From Bradyrhizobium australiense (GTDB lineage Bacteria > Pseudomonadota > Alphaproteobacteria > Rhizobiales > Xanthobacteraceae), in the NCBI RefSeq assembly GCF_013114825.1, contig NZ_JAAVLX010000010.1, positions 62,001 through 126,000 on the forward strand: DNA of 64,000 nt, in the 5' to 3' direction. The notes under the pieces are model-generated. The model was given only the letters and a program-made list of their open reading frames with translations, was not told the origin of the DNA and searched no databases. A program made the position numbers and the translations under genes. Every line of letters starts with the position of its first letter. Position 1 is the first letter of the stretch. Positions 8,791 to 16,413 of this stretch are shown in pieces.

Positions 8791-9924
8791 ATGCCGATTG
8801 ATCCTATCGAACTCTCGCGCGAACTGATTGCCTTCAATACTATCAACCCGCCCGGCAACGAGCTGAGTTGCGTTCGACACTTGGAAAACATTCTCGCCGG
8901 CGCAGGACTGGAGACGTCGCTGCAACGATTCGCTTCGGATCGGGCCAATTTAATCGCAAGGATAGAAGGTATCGGCAGCAAGCCTCCTCTGTGCTTCACC
9001 GGCCATGTCGATACGGTTCCACTTGGAAACGCGCCCTGGAGTGTCGATGCCTTTGCGGGCGACATCATCGATGGCAAGATGTACGGCCGCGGCTCGACGG
9101 ACATGAAATGCGGAGTAGCAGCTTTCGTCGCGGCTATCGGCAACATGACGGCGCAGCTGAAAGGCATCAGTGGCGTGGTTCTCGTCATTACTGCAGGGGA
9201 GGAAATTGGCTGCGAGGGCGCATTTCATCTCGCGCGCGCCGACATTCTAGGACGTGCAGGCGCGATCGTCGTGGCGGAGCCCACCTCAAATGCAGCGCTG
9301 GTCGGACACAAGGGCGCTCTCTGGCTGCGCTTGACGCTTAAGGGCGTTACTGCTCATGGATCGATGCCTCATCTCGGCATCAATGCCGCCTTCAAAGCCG
9401 CGCGCGTCCTCATGGCTTTGGAAAATTTCCAGTTCAACATAGCACCGCATCCCTATCTGGGATCTCCGACCCTCAACGTCGGTACAGTTCGCGCCGGCCT
9501 TAACGTAAATTCTGTGCCCGATCTTGCGGAAATCGGCGTCGACATCCGGAGCATTCCAGGGCTGGATCATTCGCGCATTCAGGAGCATCTGAAAGCGGAG
9601 TTGGGGGATGACATTTCGCTGGAGCCGATTGTCGATGTCGGTGCTGTTTGGACCGATCCCTCTTCCTCGTGGATCAAAGACGTGTATGGAATCGTACGCG
9701 ACGTCACTGGGGAAGACGCCGGCTCCGAACCCCGAACGGCTCCCTACTTCACGGACGCGTCCGCCTTAACGCCTGCCTTCGGCAACCCTCCGACCATCAT
9801 CCTGGGCCCAGGCGAAGCCGCGAAGGCTCATCAGACAGATGAGTATTGTTCTGTTCAACGCATCCGCGAAGCGACAGATATCTACTCAAGGGTTGCTGCA
9901 ACATGGTCCGGAACGTCCGAATAG
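8791..9924 (+). CDS. M20-family ArgE/DapE-like amidohydrolase
   Basis: 377 residues, the usual length for acetylornithine deacetylase / succinyl-diaminopimelate desuccinylase relatives, di-zinc enzymes that hydrolyse N-acyl amino acids. Metal motifs are in order: CFTGHVDTVPLGN (first His and following Asp), YGRGSTDMKCGVAAF (bridging Asp), TAGEEIGCEGA (general-base Glu and metal Glu), VAEPTSNA. The dimerisation lid begins at LKGVTAHGSMPHLGINA, and a C-terminal GPGEAAKAHQTDEYC supplies the last metal His. GGAG and GAGG precede the ATG. Transcribed alone. The true substrate cannot be told from the sequence; a role in arginine or lysine synthesis is not supported by the neighbours. Confidence 0.88.
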   Translation: MPIDPIELSRELIAFNTINPPGNELSCVRHLENILAGAGLETSLQRFASDRANLIARIEGIGSKPPLCFTGHVDTVPLGNAPWSVDAFAGDIIDGKMYGRGSTDMKCGVAAFVAAIGNMTAQLKGISGVVLVITAGEEIGCEGAFHLARADILGRAGAIVVAEPTSNAALVGHKGALWLRLTLKGVTAHGSMPHLGINAAFKAARVLMALENFQFNIAPHPYLGSPTLNVGTVRAGLNVNSVPDLAEIGVDIRSIPGLDHSRIQEHLKAELGDDISLEPIVDVGAVWTDPSSSWIKDVYGIVRDVTGEDAGSEPRTAPYFTDASALTPAFGNPPTIILGPGEAAKAHQTDEYCSVQRIREATDIYSRVAATWSGTSE

Positions 9925-10124
9925 CGTGATTTTACCAGCCGAACCAGAGAAGCGTCAGCTAAGACCAGGAGCGGAAGGTGGTGCCGACCAGTAGCCCCTG
10001 TTAAACTGGGGCGGCACTGTTCGCGCGTCGCTTGCCGGGAGCACGATTAGGTTTTCGGTGGAACTTGTCCCCACCTCGCCGCTTATTTATCGGCCGCCAA
10101 TCGCGTGTGGGTGAGGATTGCTCC

Positions 10125-11825
10125 GTGATCGACGACCTCTGGTACAAGAACGGCGTTTTCTACTGCCTCTCGGTCGCCACCTACATGGACTCGAATGGCG
10201 ACGGCGTTGGTGATTTCAAGGGCTTGCTGCGGCGGCTGGACTATCTGCATGGACTTGGTGTCACTGCGATCTGGTTGATGCCGTTCCAGCCCTCGCCAAT
10301 GCGCGATGACGGCTACGACATTTCCGACTATTACGGCGTCGATCCACGATATGGCACGCTGGGCGATTTCGTGGAATTCACGCATGGCTGTCAGCAGCGC
10401 GGCATCCGAGTGATCATCGACCTCGTCGTAAATCACACCTCCGATCAGCATCCCTGGTTCAAGCAGGCACGTAGCTCGAAAGGTTCGCCTTATCGCGACT
10501 GGTATGTCTGGTCCGACAAGAAACCGGCCCATCCCAATACCGGCATGGTTTTTCCCGGTGTGCAGAAGTCAACCTGGACGCGGGACAAGGCATCGGGCGG
10601 TTGGTATTTCCATCGCTTCTACGATTTCCAGCCCGATCTCAATACTTCGAATCCGCATGTGCAAGCGGAGATCCTCAAGATCATGGGGTTCTGGATCCAG
10701 CTTGGTGTTTCGGGCTTCCGCATGGATGCAGTTCCGTTCGTGATCGCAACTAAGGGACCCAAGGTCAAAAAGCCGGTCGAGCAATACGATATGCTGCGCT
10801 CGCTACGGGAATTCCTGCAATGGCGGCAGGGTAACGCCATCATCCTGGCTGAAGCCAATGTGCTGCCGGAAACCGATATGGAATATTTCGGCCGTGATGG
10901 AGACCGCATGCACATGATGTTCAATTTTCAAGTCAACCAGCATCTGTTCTATGCGCTGGCTTCGGCCGACTCCCGTCCGCTGGCGAAATCGCTGGCTGCC
11001 ACAAAGCCGCGGCCGGCGACTGCGCAATGGGGCCTGTTTCTGCGCAATCACGATGAGCTCGACCTCGGCCGCCTAGCCAAACAGCAGCGTGATCTCGTCT
11101 TCAAGGCGTTCGGCCCCGACAAGGACATGCAGCTTTACGACCGTGGCATCCGCCGGCGTCTCGCGCCGATGCTTGGTGGCGACCGCAGGCGGCTTGAGCT
11201 CGCCTACAGTCTGATGTGCACGCTCCCCGGGACACCCGTGATCCGGTACGGCGACGAGATCGCGATGGGAGATAATCTCGACCTACCCGAGCGCAATTGC
11301 GCGCGAACGCCGATGCAATGGTCGACCGAGCCGCATGCCGGGTTTACGGAAGGCGAAGGGCCGTGTTTGCCTGTCATCGATAAAGGTCCCTATGGCTATG
11401 AGCATGTCAACGTAGCAAAGCAGCGGCGTGACCCAAATTCGATGCTGAACTGGACAGAGCGCATAATCCGCATGCGCAAGGAGGTACCGGAAGTCGGCTG
11501 GGGCGATTTCAAGGTAATCGTGACGCGCGATCCATGCGTATTCGCGATCCGCTACGATTGGCGCAACAATTCGGTTCTGTTCGTGCACAACCTCGACGAC
11601 GCACCGCGCGAGGTCACTTTCGAGGTTGGCCTTCACGACACCGCTGGCGAGCTTCTGGTCAATTTATTGACCGAGGATCACAGCCGCGCTAGCGGACGGG
11701 GCAAGCACACGCTACTGCTTGAAGCCTATGGTTACCGTTGGTACCGCTGCGGCGGTCTCGATTATCTTTTGAAGCGGAGCGACATCGATGCCGATGCGCC
11801 GAGGTGCGCAAGTCGTCGGGCCTGA
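10125..11825 (+). CDS. treS: trehalose synthase-like GH13 enzyme
   Basis: 566 residues from a GTG at 10125, with GAGG eight bases upstream. The product then opens VIDDLWYKNGVFYCLSVATY, the normal TreS N-terminus; an ATG at 10032 gives a non-homologous Arg-rich extension. GH13 residues are present: DLVVNHTSDQHPWF, nucleophile Asp201 in GFRMDAVP, acid/base Glu243 in ILAEANV, and Asp310 in RNHDELDL. TreS isomerises maltose and trehalose through a covalent glucosyl intermediate. With GlgE and maltokinase downstream it would feed maltose to maltose-1-phosphate. There is no fused maltokinase domain. An alpha-glucosidase or other GH13_16 relative remains possible. Confidence 0.85.
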   Translation: MIDDLWYKNGVFYCLSVATYMDSNGDGVGDFKGLLRRLDYLHGLGVTAIWLMPFQPSPMRDDGYDISDYYGVDPRYGTLGDFVEFTHGCQQRGIRVIIDLVVNHTSDQHPWFKQARSSKGSPYRDWYVWSDKKPAHPNTGMVFPGVQKSTWTRDKASGGWYFHRFYDFQPDLNTSNPHVQAEILKIMGFWIQLGVSGFRMDAVPFVIATKGPKVKKPVEQYDMLRSLREFLQWRQGNAIILAEANVLPETDMEYFGRDGDRMHMMFNFQVNQHLFYALASADSRPLAKSLAATKPRPATAQWGLFLRNHDELDLGRLAKQQRDLVFKAFGPDKDMQLYDRGIRRRLAPMLGGDRRRLELAYSLMCTLPGTPVIRYGDEIAMGDNLDLPERNCARTPMQWSTEPHAGFTEGEGPCLPVIDKGPYGYEHVNVAKQRRDPNSMLNWTERIIRMRKEVPEVGWGDFKVIVTRDPCVFAIRYDWRNNSVLFVHNLDDAPREVTFEVGLHDTAGELLVNLLTEDHSRASGRGKHTLLLEAYGYRWYRCGGLDYLLKRSDIDADAPRCASRRA

Positions 11826-12199
11826 GATCGGTGAATGCTCTCCCAGCGCTTGCAGCTGTTTATCTAGACAGAAACTGCTCCAGTTCTGACAAGCAATCCA
11901 ATCGTTACCCCAAACCCCGACGCACGCGAAAGTCTGCTTTGGGTCCAAATGCAGACGAAGCCAACGCTCGCAAAAATAACGAATCTTCAGATGCGGACGG
12001 CCGCAAGGTTCGTTACAAGCGCCGCTACTAACTTCGCCGATTCTGATATCCAGCCGAATAGAATTTGGATGGCCAGGAGTGAAGTCTCGTGATTGCTGCG
12101 AGGCAGGCCCTCTCCAATCGGTTCGGCGGTGCAATCCTCGAGGACGAGGCAACGATAGTCGCGAAACATGGCATCGCGGACGGTGGATTCTACGCACAC
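11826..12199 (+). other. stretch without a supported gene
   Basis: Between the treS stop and the IS3 remnant I see only short frames without family resemblance (one overlaps the treS 3' end in another register). It is probably the junction where the mobile element entered the alpha-glucan locus. Confidence 0.4.
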
Positions 12200-12833
12200 G
12201 CGGGGCGAGCCGCGGTCGCATCGAGCGATTGATGCGCCGCCACGGTATCAGGGCCATCATGGCGAGGCCACGACGGGTGCGCACCACCGACAGCCGTCAC
12301 GACTTCCCGATCGCCCCGAACCTGCTCGAGCGCAACTTCATCGCCACCGCGCCCAACCAGATCTGGCTCGCCGACATCACCTACGTCGAGACCGATCAGG
12401 ACTGGCTTTATCTGGCCACGGTCATGGATCTCTACAGCCGCAAAATCGTCGGCTGGGCGATGGCCGATCATTTGCGCGCCGAACTTCCATTGGCGGCCTT
12501 GCCATGGCCATTGCAACACAGCGGCCTGGCGCCGGCCTGATCCACCATTCAGATCGGGGCGTTCAATATGCTTCGGCGGAGTATCGCAAGATGATACAGT
12601 CCGCCGGTTTCCGGGCTTCGATGAGCCGCAAGGCCGATTGCTATGACAACGCCCCGATGGAGAGTTTCTTCCATACCCTCAAGACCGAACTCGTCCATCA
12701 CCAGCAATATGCAACCCGTGAGGAAGCCAGACGTGATATCTTTGCTTACATCGAAGGCTTCTACAATCGAAAGCGGCGCCACTCCGCCATCGGTTATAGC
12801 AGTCCGATCGAGATGGAGATAAAAGCAGCTTAA
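12200..12833 (+). pseudogene. IS3-family transposase OrfB remnant
   Basis: Sequence from about 12200 encodes the OrfB of an IS3-group element: RIERLMRRHGIRAIMARPRR, then IWLADITYVETDQDWLYLAT (first catalytic Asp), AGLIHHSDRGVQYASAEY (second Asp), and CYDNAPMESFFHTLKTE (final Glu). It ends GYSSPIEMEIKAA. OrfA and the N-terminus of OrfB are missing. A one-base deletion near 12500 splits the frame between ELPLAAL and MAIATQRPGAGL. The inverted-repeat-like right end follows at 12834. It sits between treS and glgE. Confidence 0.85.
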
Positions 12834-12862
12834 CCCTGTCCATTTTTTCGGGGGAAGATCAA
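12834..12862 (+). mobile_element. probable right end of the IS3 remnant
   Basis: Directly after the OrfB stop the sequence CCCTGTCCATTTTTTCGGGG resembles the terminal inverted repeat of IS3-group elements, which typically carry a GGACA...CCCC arrangement. No matching left end was found, consistent with a 5'-truncated copy. Confidence 0.55.
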
Positions 12863-12874
12863 CCGGCCCGAGTG

Positions 12875-13087
12875 TCAACGAGCGGCATCCTTTCCCTTCG
12901 GGCGGGCGGCTTCCTTCGCTCGCTCAGCTTGCCATGCTTCGTAGGCCGCTGTTCCGGGTCTCGGGGGCGCGTCGGCTGGCAGGCCACCCATCCATGTTGG
13001 CATGTCCGCAACAGGGTTGCTGCCAGTGCTCGCGCAGCCTGCAAGCGAGCCTGAAGCAAAAAAGAGGATGGTTAGGCCGAGCTTCAT
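12875..13087 (-). CDS. small putative lipoprotein
   Basis: 70 residues with a lipoprotein signal peptide: MKLGLTILFFASGSLAGC, with lipobox SLAG-C and Cys18. The mature part is short: ADMPTWMGGLPADAPPRPGT, then a charged helix AAYEAWQAERAKEAARPKGK. Small lipoproteins with a PTWMGGLPADAPPRPGT-like core are familiar in Bradyrhizobium but have no known role. The last codons lie about 12 bases from the IS3 end, so the gene may have been trimmed or just missed by insertion. Confidence 0.75.
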   Translation of the reverse strand: MKLGLTILFFASGSLAGCASTGSNPVADMPTWMGGLPADAPPRPGTAAYEAWQAERAKEAARPKGKDAAR

Positions 13088-13154
13088 GACCAGACCCCAA
13101 CTCGGGTGTCCTAGTTTGCCTTATCGGAGCGCCGCCAAACTAGGTTGCAGATAA

Positions 13155-13281
13155 CGGCGGCCCGACGATGTTGGCCCGGATCGGCATCATGCGGGCGTTG
13201 AACCGTCACGTCGAACGGGGCCTTTAATCCTGAGCGCAAAAGTCATCATTGGGGCAAGCGCAAGCTGAAGAGAGACCAATG
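13155..13281 (+). pseudogene. 3' fragment of a duplicated hypothetical gene
   Basis: This stretch reads GGPTMLARIGIMRALNRHVE, then a frameshift and a stop, then HWGKRKLKRDQ in another frame. It is a truncated copy of the gene remnant at 41142-41457. The nucleotide match continues into the downstream small gene at both places. The N-terminal part is absent here. Confidence 0.75.
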
Positions 13282-13425
13282 CCCGTTTTTGTCTACGTCC
13301 ACACAAGCAAGCAGGTCGGCGATGCCGAGCACATCAAGGTGTTCGCCAGTGTGGATGCCGCGGAAAAATGCTTCGAAGAAAACGCCCCTGAGGGCATCGC
13401 CTTTGAATATGAAGTGCTCGAATGA
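13279..13425 (+). CDS. 48-residue conserved hypothetical, paralogue of 41426
   Basis: The product MPVFVYVHTSKQVGDAEHIK continues VFASVDAAEKCFEENAPEGI and ends EYEVLE. It is nearly the same as the first 48 residues of the gene at 41426. The beta-strand start, amphipathic helix with DAAE, and acidic EYEVLE end suggest a small alpha/beta domain. The ATG overlaps the end of the upstream remnant (GACCAATG), so the two were probably translationally coupled in the ancestor. Function unknown. Confidence 0.6.
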   Translation: MPVFVYVHTSKQVGDAEHIKVFASVDAAEKCFEENAPEGIAFEYEVLE

Positions 13426-13448
13426 AAAAGGCCGGCGCCTCGTGCGCC
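13425..13448 (-). terminator. hairpin terminator
   Basis: GGCGC-CTCGT-GCGCC with additional flanking G/C pairs, followed on the minus strand by GGCCTTTTTC. It fits termination of the minus gene ending at 13450 and may also stop the plus gene ending at 13425. Confidence 0.6.
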
Positions 13449-13449
13449 C

Positions 13450-13614
13450 CTATTTCTCCAGCAGCAGAACCATCGAGCGAGCCATTCGCTTTACCGATCC
13501 GGCATGCCTTCCAAATTCGGCTGCAAATTTTGATGCGCGCGTTCCTCGTCTAGCCAATCTGGCTAGCTGCTGCATCTCCGAGCCGGTCCACTCTTTGGGT
13601 TTATGCGTCCTCAT
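13450..13614 (-). CDS. small SANT/Myb-like helical protein
   Basis: 54 residues from the ATG at 13614 (an upstream Met at 13644 is also in frame). MRTHKPKEWTGSEMQQLARL is followed by ARRGTRASKFAAEFGRHAGS and VKRMARS. The W...QQLARLA and later helix-turn-helix spacing resemble short rhizobial SANT/Myb-type DNA-binding proteins. The basic RHAGSVKRMAR helix would be the recognition helix. It converges on the 13279 gene across a shared hairpin. A DNA-binding role is inferred only. Confidence 0.5.
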   Translation of the reverse strand: MRTHKPKEWTGSEMQQLARLARRGTRASKFAAEFGRHAGSVKRMARSMVLLLEK

Positions 13615-13742
13615 TGCGCGCGAGACCCCGATTCGGCGCACCACATTAACAAATGTTAGCTAGCTCTCCTAGATTGGGGCCGATTATCTTCGCACGCGTA
13701 GGTAGGCCGGCTCACGAGAAGAGGTCACCAACTGAGGCAGCT

Positions 13743-13984
13743 TTATTGCCCGTGCCACTCAGACTCGAAGATGACCTTCAACACTAGCACGGGCCCGTTG
13801 TCGTCCCGCTCGATTGCCATGCGGTGATCCGCGCTCTAACGGCGCGCTCGGACCGCGTCGCGCAAGAGGTCAGCCAGTGAGTGGGCGGTCTCACCCACGC
13901 GGTCTCAATGGTGGAAAGCTCCAGACCTTCTTCATCAAGGGCGAGTTCGTCCCCCTCGCGGATATCGAAGTAGTAGCGGGGCAT
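13743..13984 (-). pseudogene. frameshifted DUF6894 gene
   Basis: The start MPRYYFDIREGDELALDEEG is the DUF6894 signature. After STIETAW the frame is lost through an apparent one-base deletion; the next frame gives ETAHSLADLLRDAVRARR, a TAG stop, then MAIERDDNGPVLVLKVIFES and EWHGQ, the expected DUF6894 end. The family is small, widespread in Rhizobiales and of unknown function. An intact member lies at 23450. Confidence 0.75.
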
Positions 13985-14164
13985 TGCTGCCGGGAAAAGC
14001 GGAACTTCGTGGGGTTTTTCTCAATTGCCTCCACCCGAGCAAAAGCCAAAAAAGTTCCCCGAGGAGCAAAATAAACAGGTGGCGCCGGGGACGGACGTAG
14101 ATGCAACATTTTTCCGTCAGAGACGAGAACGCCGGTTGCGCTCCCGGCCAGTCTCCCCAATCGA

Positions 14165-14376
14165 ATGGAGCAGCGCCAAATGCAGCGGCGCCGGTCCGAA
14201 AATGTACTTTCCCTCCCGGCCGGCTTTATAGAAGAGGCCGAACGCTTACGCCTGGAAGCGGAGAGGCTACCTACCGGCCCAAAACCCATAACCTCGAACG
14301 AAAAGTGCGCCAGGCCAAGACCGCAGCGCACATCGACGAATTGTTGAATTCACCCGGCTTGCGGCCCCCTAAATGA
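14165..14376 (+). pseudogene. frameshifted small hypothetical gene
   Basis: One frame reads FIEEAERLRLEAERLPTGP and the next frame NLERKVRQAKTAAHIDELLN then SPGLRPPK and stop. Joined, they give a helical protein of a type familiar in Bradyrhizobium (…LPPGPERDALERKARQAE…, from memory). A single-base deletion near 14282 explains the break. The true start is uncertain. It directly precedes another decayed gene of similar size. Confidence 0.6.
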
Positions 14377-14385
14377 CTAGGCGAG

Positions 14386-14588
14386 GTGCGCAGCGTAGCG
14401 GAACATTTGAAAAGCGCAGGCGAATTCGAAGCGCTGGCAGCAACGATGAGCGTTGACGCGCTGAAAAAACGATATGGCGATATCGCGGCCTGCTATCGGC
14501 TACTCGCTATCAGCGCGAATGGCTGATCGGTACGGGCGCGATCAAAGGCGAGCCGCCAATCACGGAGAAGCCGTCCAGCGTCTCGTAG
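14386..14588 (+). pseudogene. frameshifted small hypothetical gene
   Basis: From a GTG at 14386: RSVAEHLKSAGEFEALAATM then SVDALKKRYGDIAACYRLLA; the frame then stops at 14524. In the neighbouring frame the protein continues QREWLIGTGAIKGEPPITEK to a stop at 14588. The joined product matches a small helical Rhizobiales protein type (…RYADIAECYRLLA…, from memory). One base too many near 14505 accounts for the break. The GTG start is only 10 bases after the preceding gene. Confidence 0.6.
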
Positions 14589-14758
14589 AGTTCATCGCGC
14601 CAAGGCGCTCCGAGCTATTCGCGGTAAGCGAAGGGCCTCAGGCGGCGGCGCTGAGACCCTTCTTAGGGTGAGGAGGTCGCAGGCCCCGGATGCGACATCG
14701 CTTAAACCCATCACTTTAAGTCGCGTTCCTAACGGCCGGGCCGACGCTCGACATTACT

Positions 14759-15055
14759 TTACTTTTTCGGCCTTTTCATTTCTTGGTCTGGCGTGCTTAC
14801 GTCGGCAGGGCTTGTTGTGCCAGCTCTTCCAGTTGTTGGAGCCGGGGGGCCTCCTCCACCGGCACCTGCGCCTGTACCTCCGGCACTTCCGTCACCGGTA
14901 CCGCCGCTACCTGCTGCGCCTCCGGCACCTGCGCCGGCGCCCGCGCCTGCGCCGCCCGCGCCACCGGCTCCGCCAGCTCCTCCGGCACCTTGGGCGACAG
15001 CCAGTGTTGAGCCGAGCGCAAAGAACAATGCTAACGCGATCGCTGATACTTTCAT
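14759..15055 (-). CDS. glycine-rich exported protein
   Basis: 98 residues from the second ATG (15055), which has AGGAG eight bases upstream; an ATG two codons earlier is too close to that site. A signal peptide (MKVSAIALALFFALGSTLAV, cleavage after AVAQ) precedes a Gly/Ala repeat region built of GGAGGAG and GAGAGAG units, then GGGGPPAPTTGRAG and a basic tail RPKK. The proline-rich plus-strand frames here are its antisense. The mature protein is low-complexity and probably periplasmic or surface-associated. Function unknown. Confidence 0.65.
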   Translation of the reverse strand: MKVSAIALALFFALGSTLAVAQGAGGAGGAGGAGGAGAGAGAGAGGAAGSGGTGDGSAGGTGAGAGGGGPPAPTTGRAGTTSPADVSTPDQEMKRPKK

Positions 15056-15219
15056 GGTCATCTCCTATACCCGTGGAAGCACGGCAATTTTTAAGGCGCT
15101 GCTCCGTTCCTATTTTTGCTGCGGCCTGTGTCGACGGCTCTATCGCGCCATAGGAACAATTCCCCGCGTGGAGCCTAAGCCAGAGCAGCAATCGCGCGGC
15201 GCAACGCGGGGAGGAAGAC

Positions 15220-15405
15220 ATGACATCGAATGCAAAGAAGCCTCTGGGGCCCGAAGACTTTCCTGTGGATGTTGAAGGTCACAAGATAAAGAAGCAGGAC
15301 GGCACTCCGATCGCAGATGCGGAGTGTCCCGCCGTCGCTGCCGACATCGCAGACCGCCTTAATGAAGACGAGGCCAGGCGCGAGGAAGACAGGTGGTCAG
15401 CCTGA
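15220..15405 (+). CDS. small hydrophilic hypothetical protein
   Basis: 61 residues with a strong ribosome site (GGGGAGGAAGAC-ATG). MTSNAKKPLGPEDFPVDVEG is followed by HKIKKQDGTPIADAECPAVA and a charged helix ending EEDRWSA. The KKQDGTPIADA segment looks like a small beta-hairpin. It is cytosolic with one cysteine. Family not recognised, though proteins of this build are frequent in Bradyrhizobium. Confidence 0.65.
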   Translation: MTSNAKKPLGPEDFPVDVEGHKIKKQDGTPIADAECPAVAADIADRLNEDEARREEDRWSA

Positions 15406-16404
15406 CGTATGAAGGCGGGCAGCATCGAGTTTAGCGGGCATTGCGTGTCTCGTTGCTAAGCAGTTGAGCCAGGAGCGGCATTGGAGCAGTCACCGATTGC
15501 GCTCCGGCACAATTGATCATCTCTGACCGCAAGGGTGCATAGCTATTTGGCGGCTGCTGAACCGCGGCTCGAGCCTCTTCGCCTTTGCCATCCGGCAATA
15601 CCTCCGTTCGCGAGATGCAACGGCGCTAGTGCCGCCTTGACGGGGCTGCCAGGACTTGGCTGATGTCAGGCTCCTCAAAGCCGTCGCTACGTTCGGAAAA
15701 TTGATCCAGATAAAGCAGAAGCGGCCGCCAACGCGAGGCTGATGATCTGGATTGCTTAATATCCTGGCGCTGGCCCGGTCCGGCCTTCCCGCTCCTCAGT
15801 AGGTGTCTCGATGGTGCGGCGTTTTGCAGATCAGACGACATCCACACTTATAAGTTTAATCCAGGCTGTCGGCACTCGGTCCTGCCGCTGGCGGTTGTAT
15901 TACCCGAGGTCTGCGGGCTTTGATCCTTTGGAAGTCTCAGGCGGTGCTTTTGGCTCACCTGTGCGGGCCTTCTTGCGCATTTCACCGATGGGTTTGAAGC
16001 TTCGGCTTTCGCTCGGTTTTCAGCGAAAGTCCGGTGTGCCGGCTTCCTCACATAATGTCTTGACCATCCCTAGACACCCAGTGATCCGGGTCCTGTTTCA
16101 TGTCGCCATTGGCCGCGTTTTTCGAACTACTTATGACGACATTCCTCGCTAATGCGCGCAGCCGCGCACTTGTGGCCGCGGCATGGTTAGCAACCAGTCC
16201 GTTCGAACTAGTGGTGGCATGAGGATAAGGACTTACTTGTATCGGCAACTCGAAATATTCGATTGCCTCTTGGTCGCTCATGGGTCGCCGAAGACCAAGA
16301 TAAATGGTCCGGAAAGTCTAACCGCGTGATCCCCAAATAGTTCCTTTCTGAGGCACCGGCCAGCACTCAGGAACCAATCCGGCGCATCCAGCATTCGTAC
16401 GTAA
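15406..16404. other. 999-base stretch without a supported gene
   Basis: Several short frames exist on both strands (15626-15847, 15848-16051 and 16048-16281 minus; 15811-16152 plus) but none shows family resemblance, a good ribosome site or a continuous neighbour. A minus 26-residue frame at about 15900-15980 (MRKKARTGEPKAPPETSKGS) may be the tail of a decayed protein. Most likely this is eroded accessory DNA in front of glgE; the glgE promoter should lie near its right end, but I see no clear -35/-10. Confidence 0.4.
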
Positions 16405-16413
16405 GTGTCTGTG

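Noticed and set aside
14793..15275. Proline-rich plus frame of 160 residues
   Set aside because: It is the complement of the Gly/Ala repeat codons of the minus gene 14759-15055, which has a signal peptide and ribosome site.
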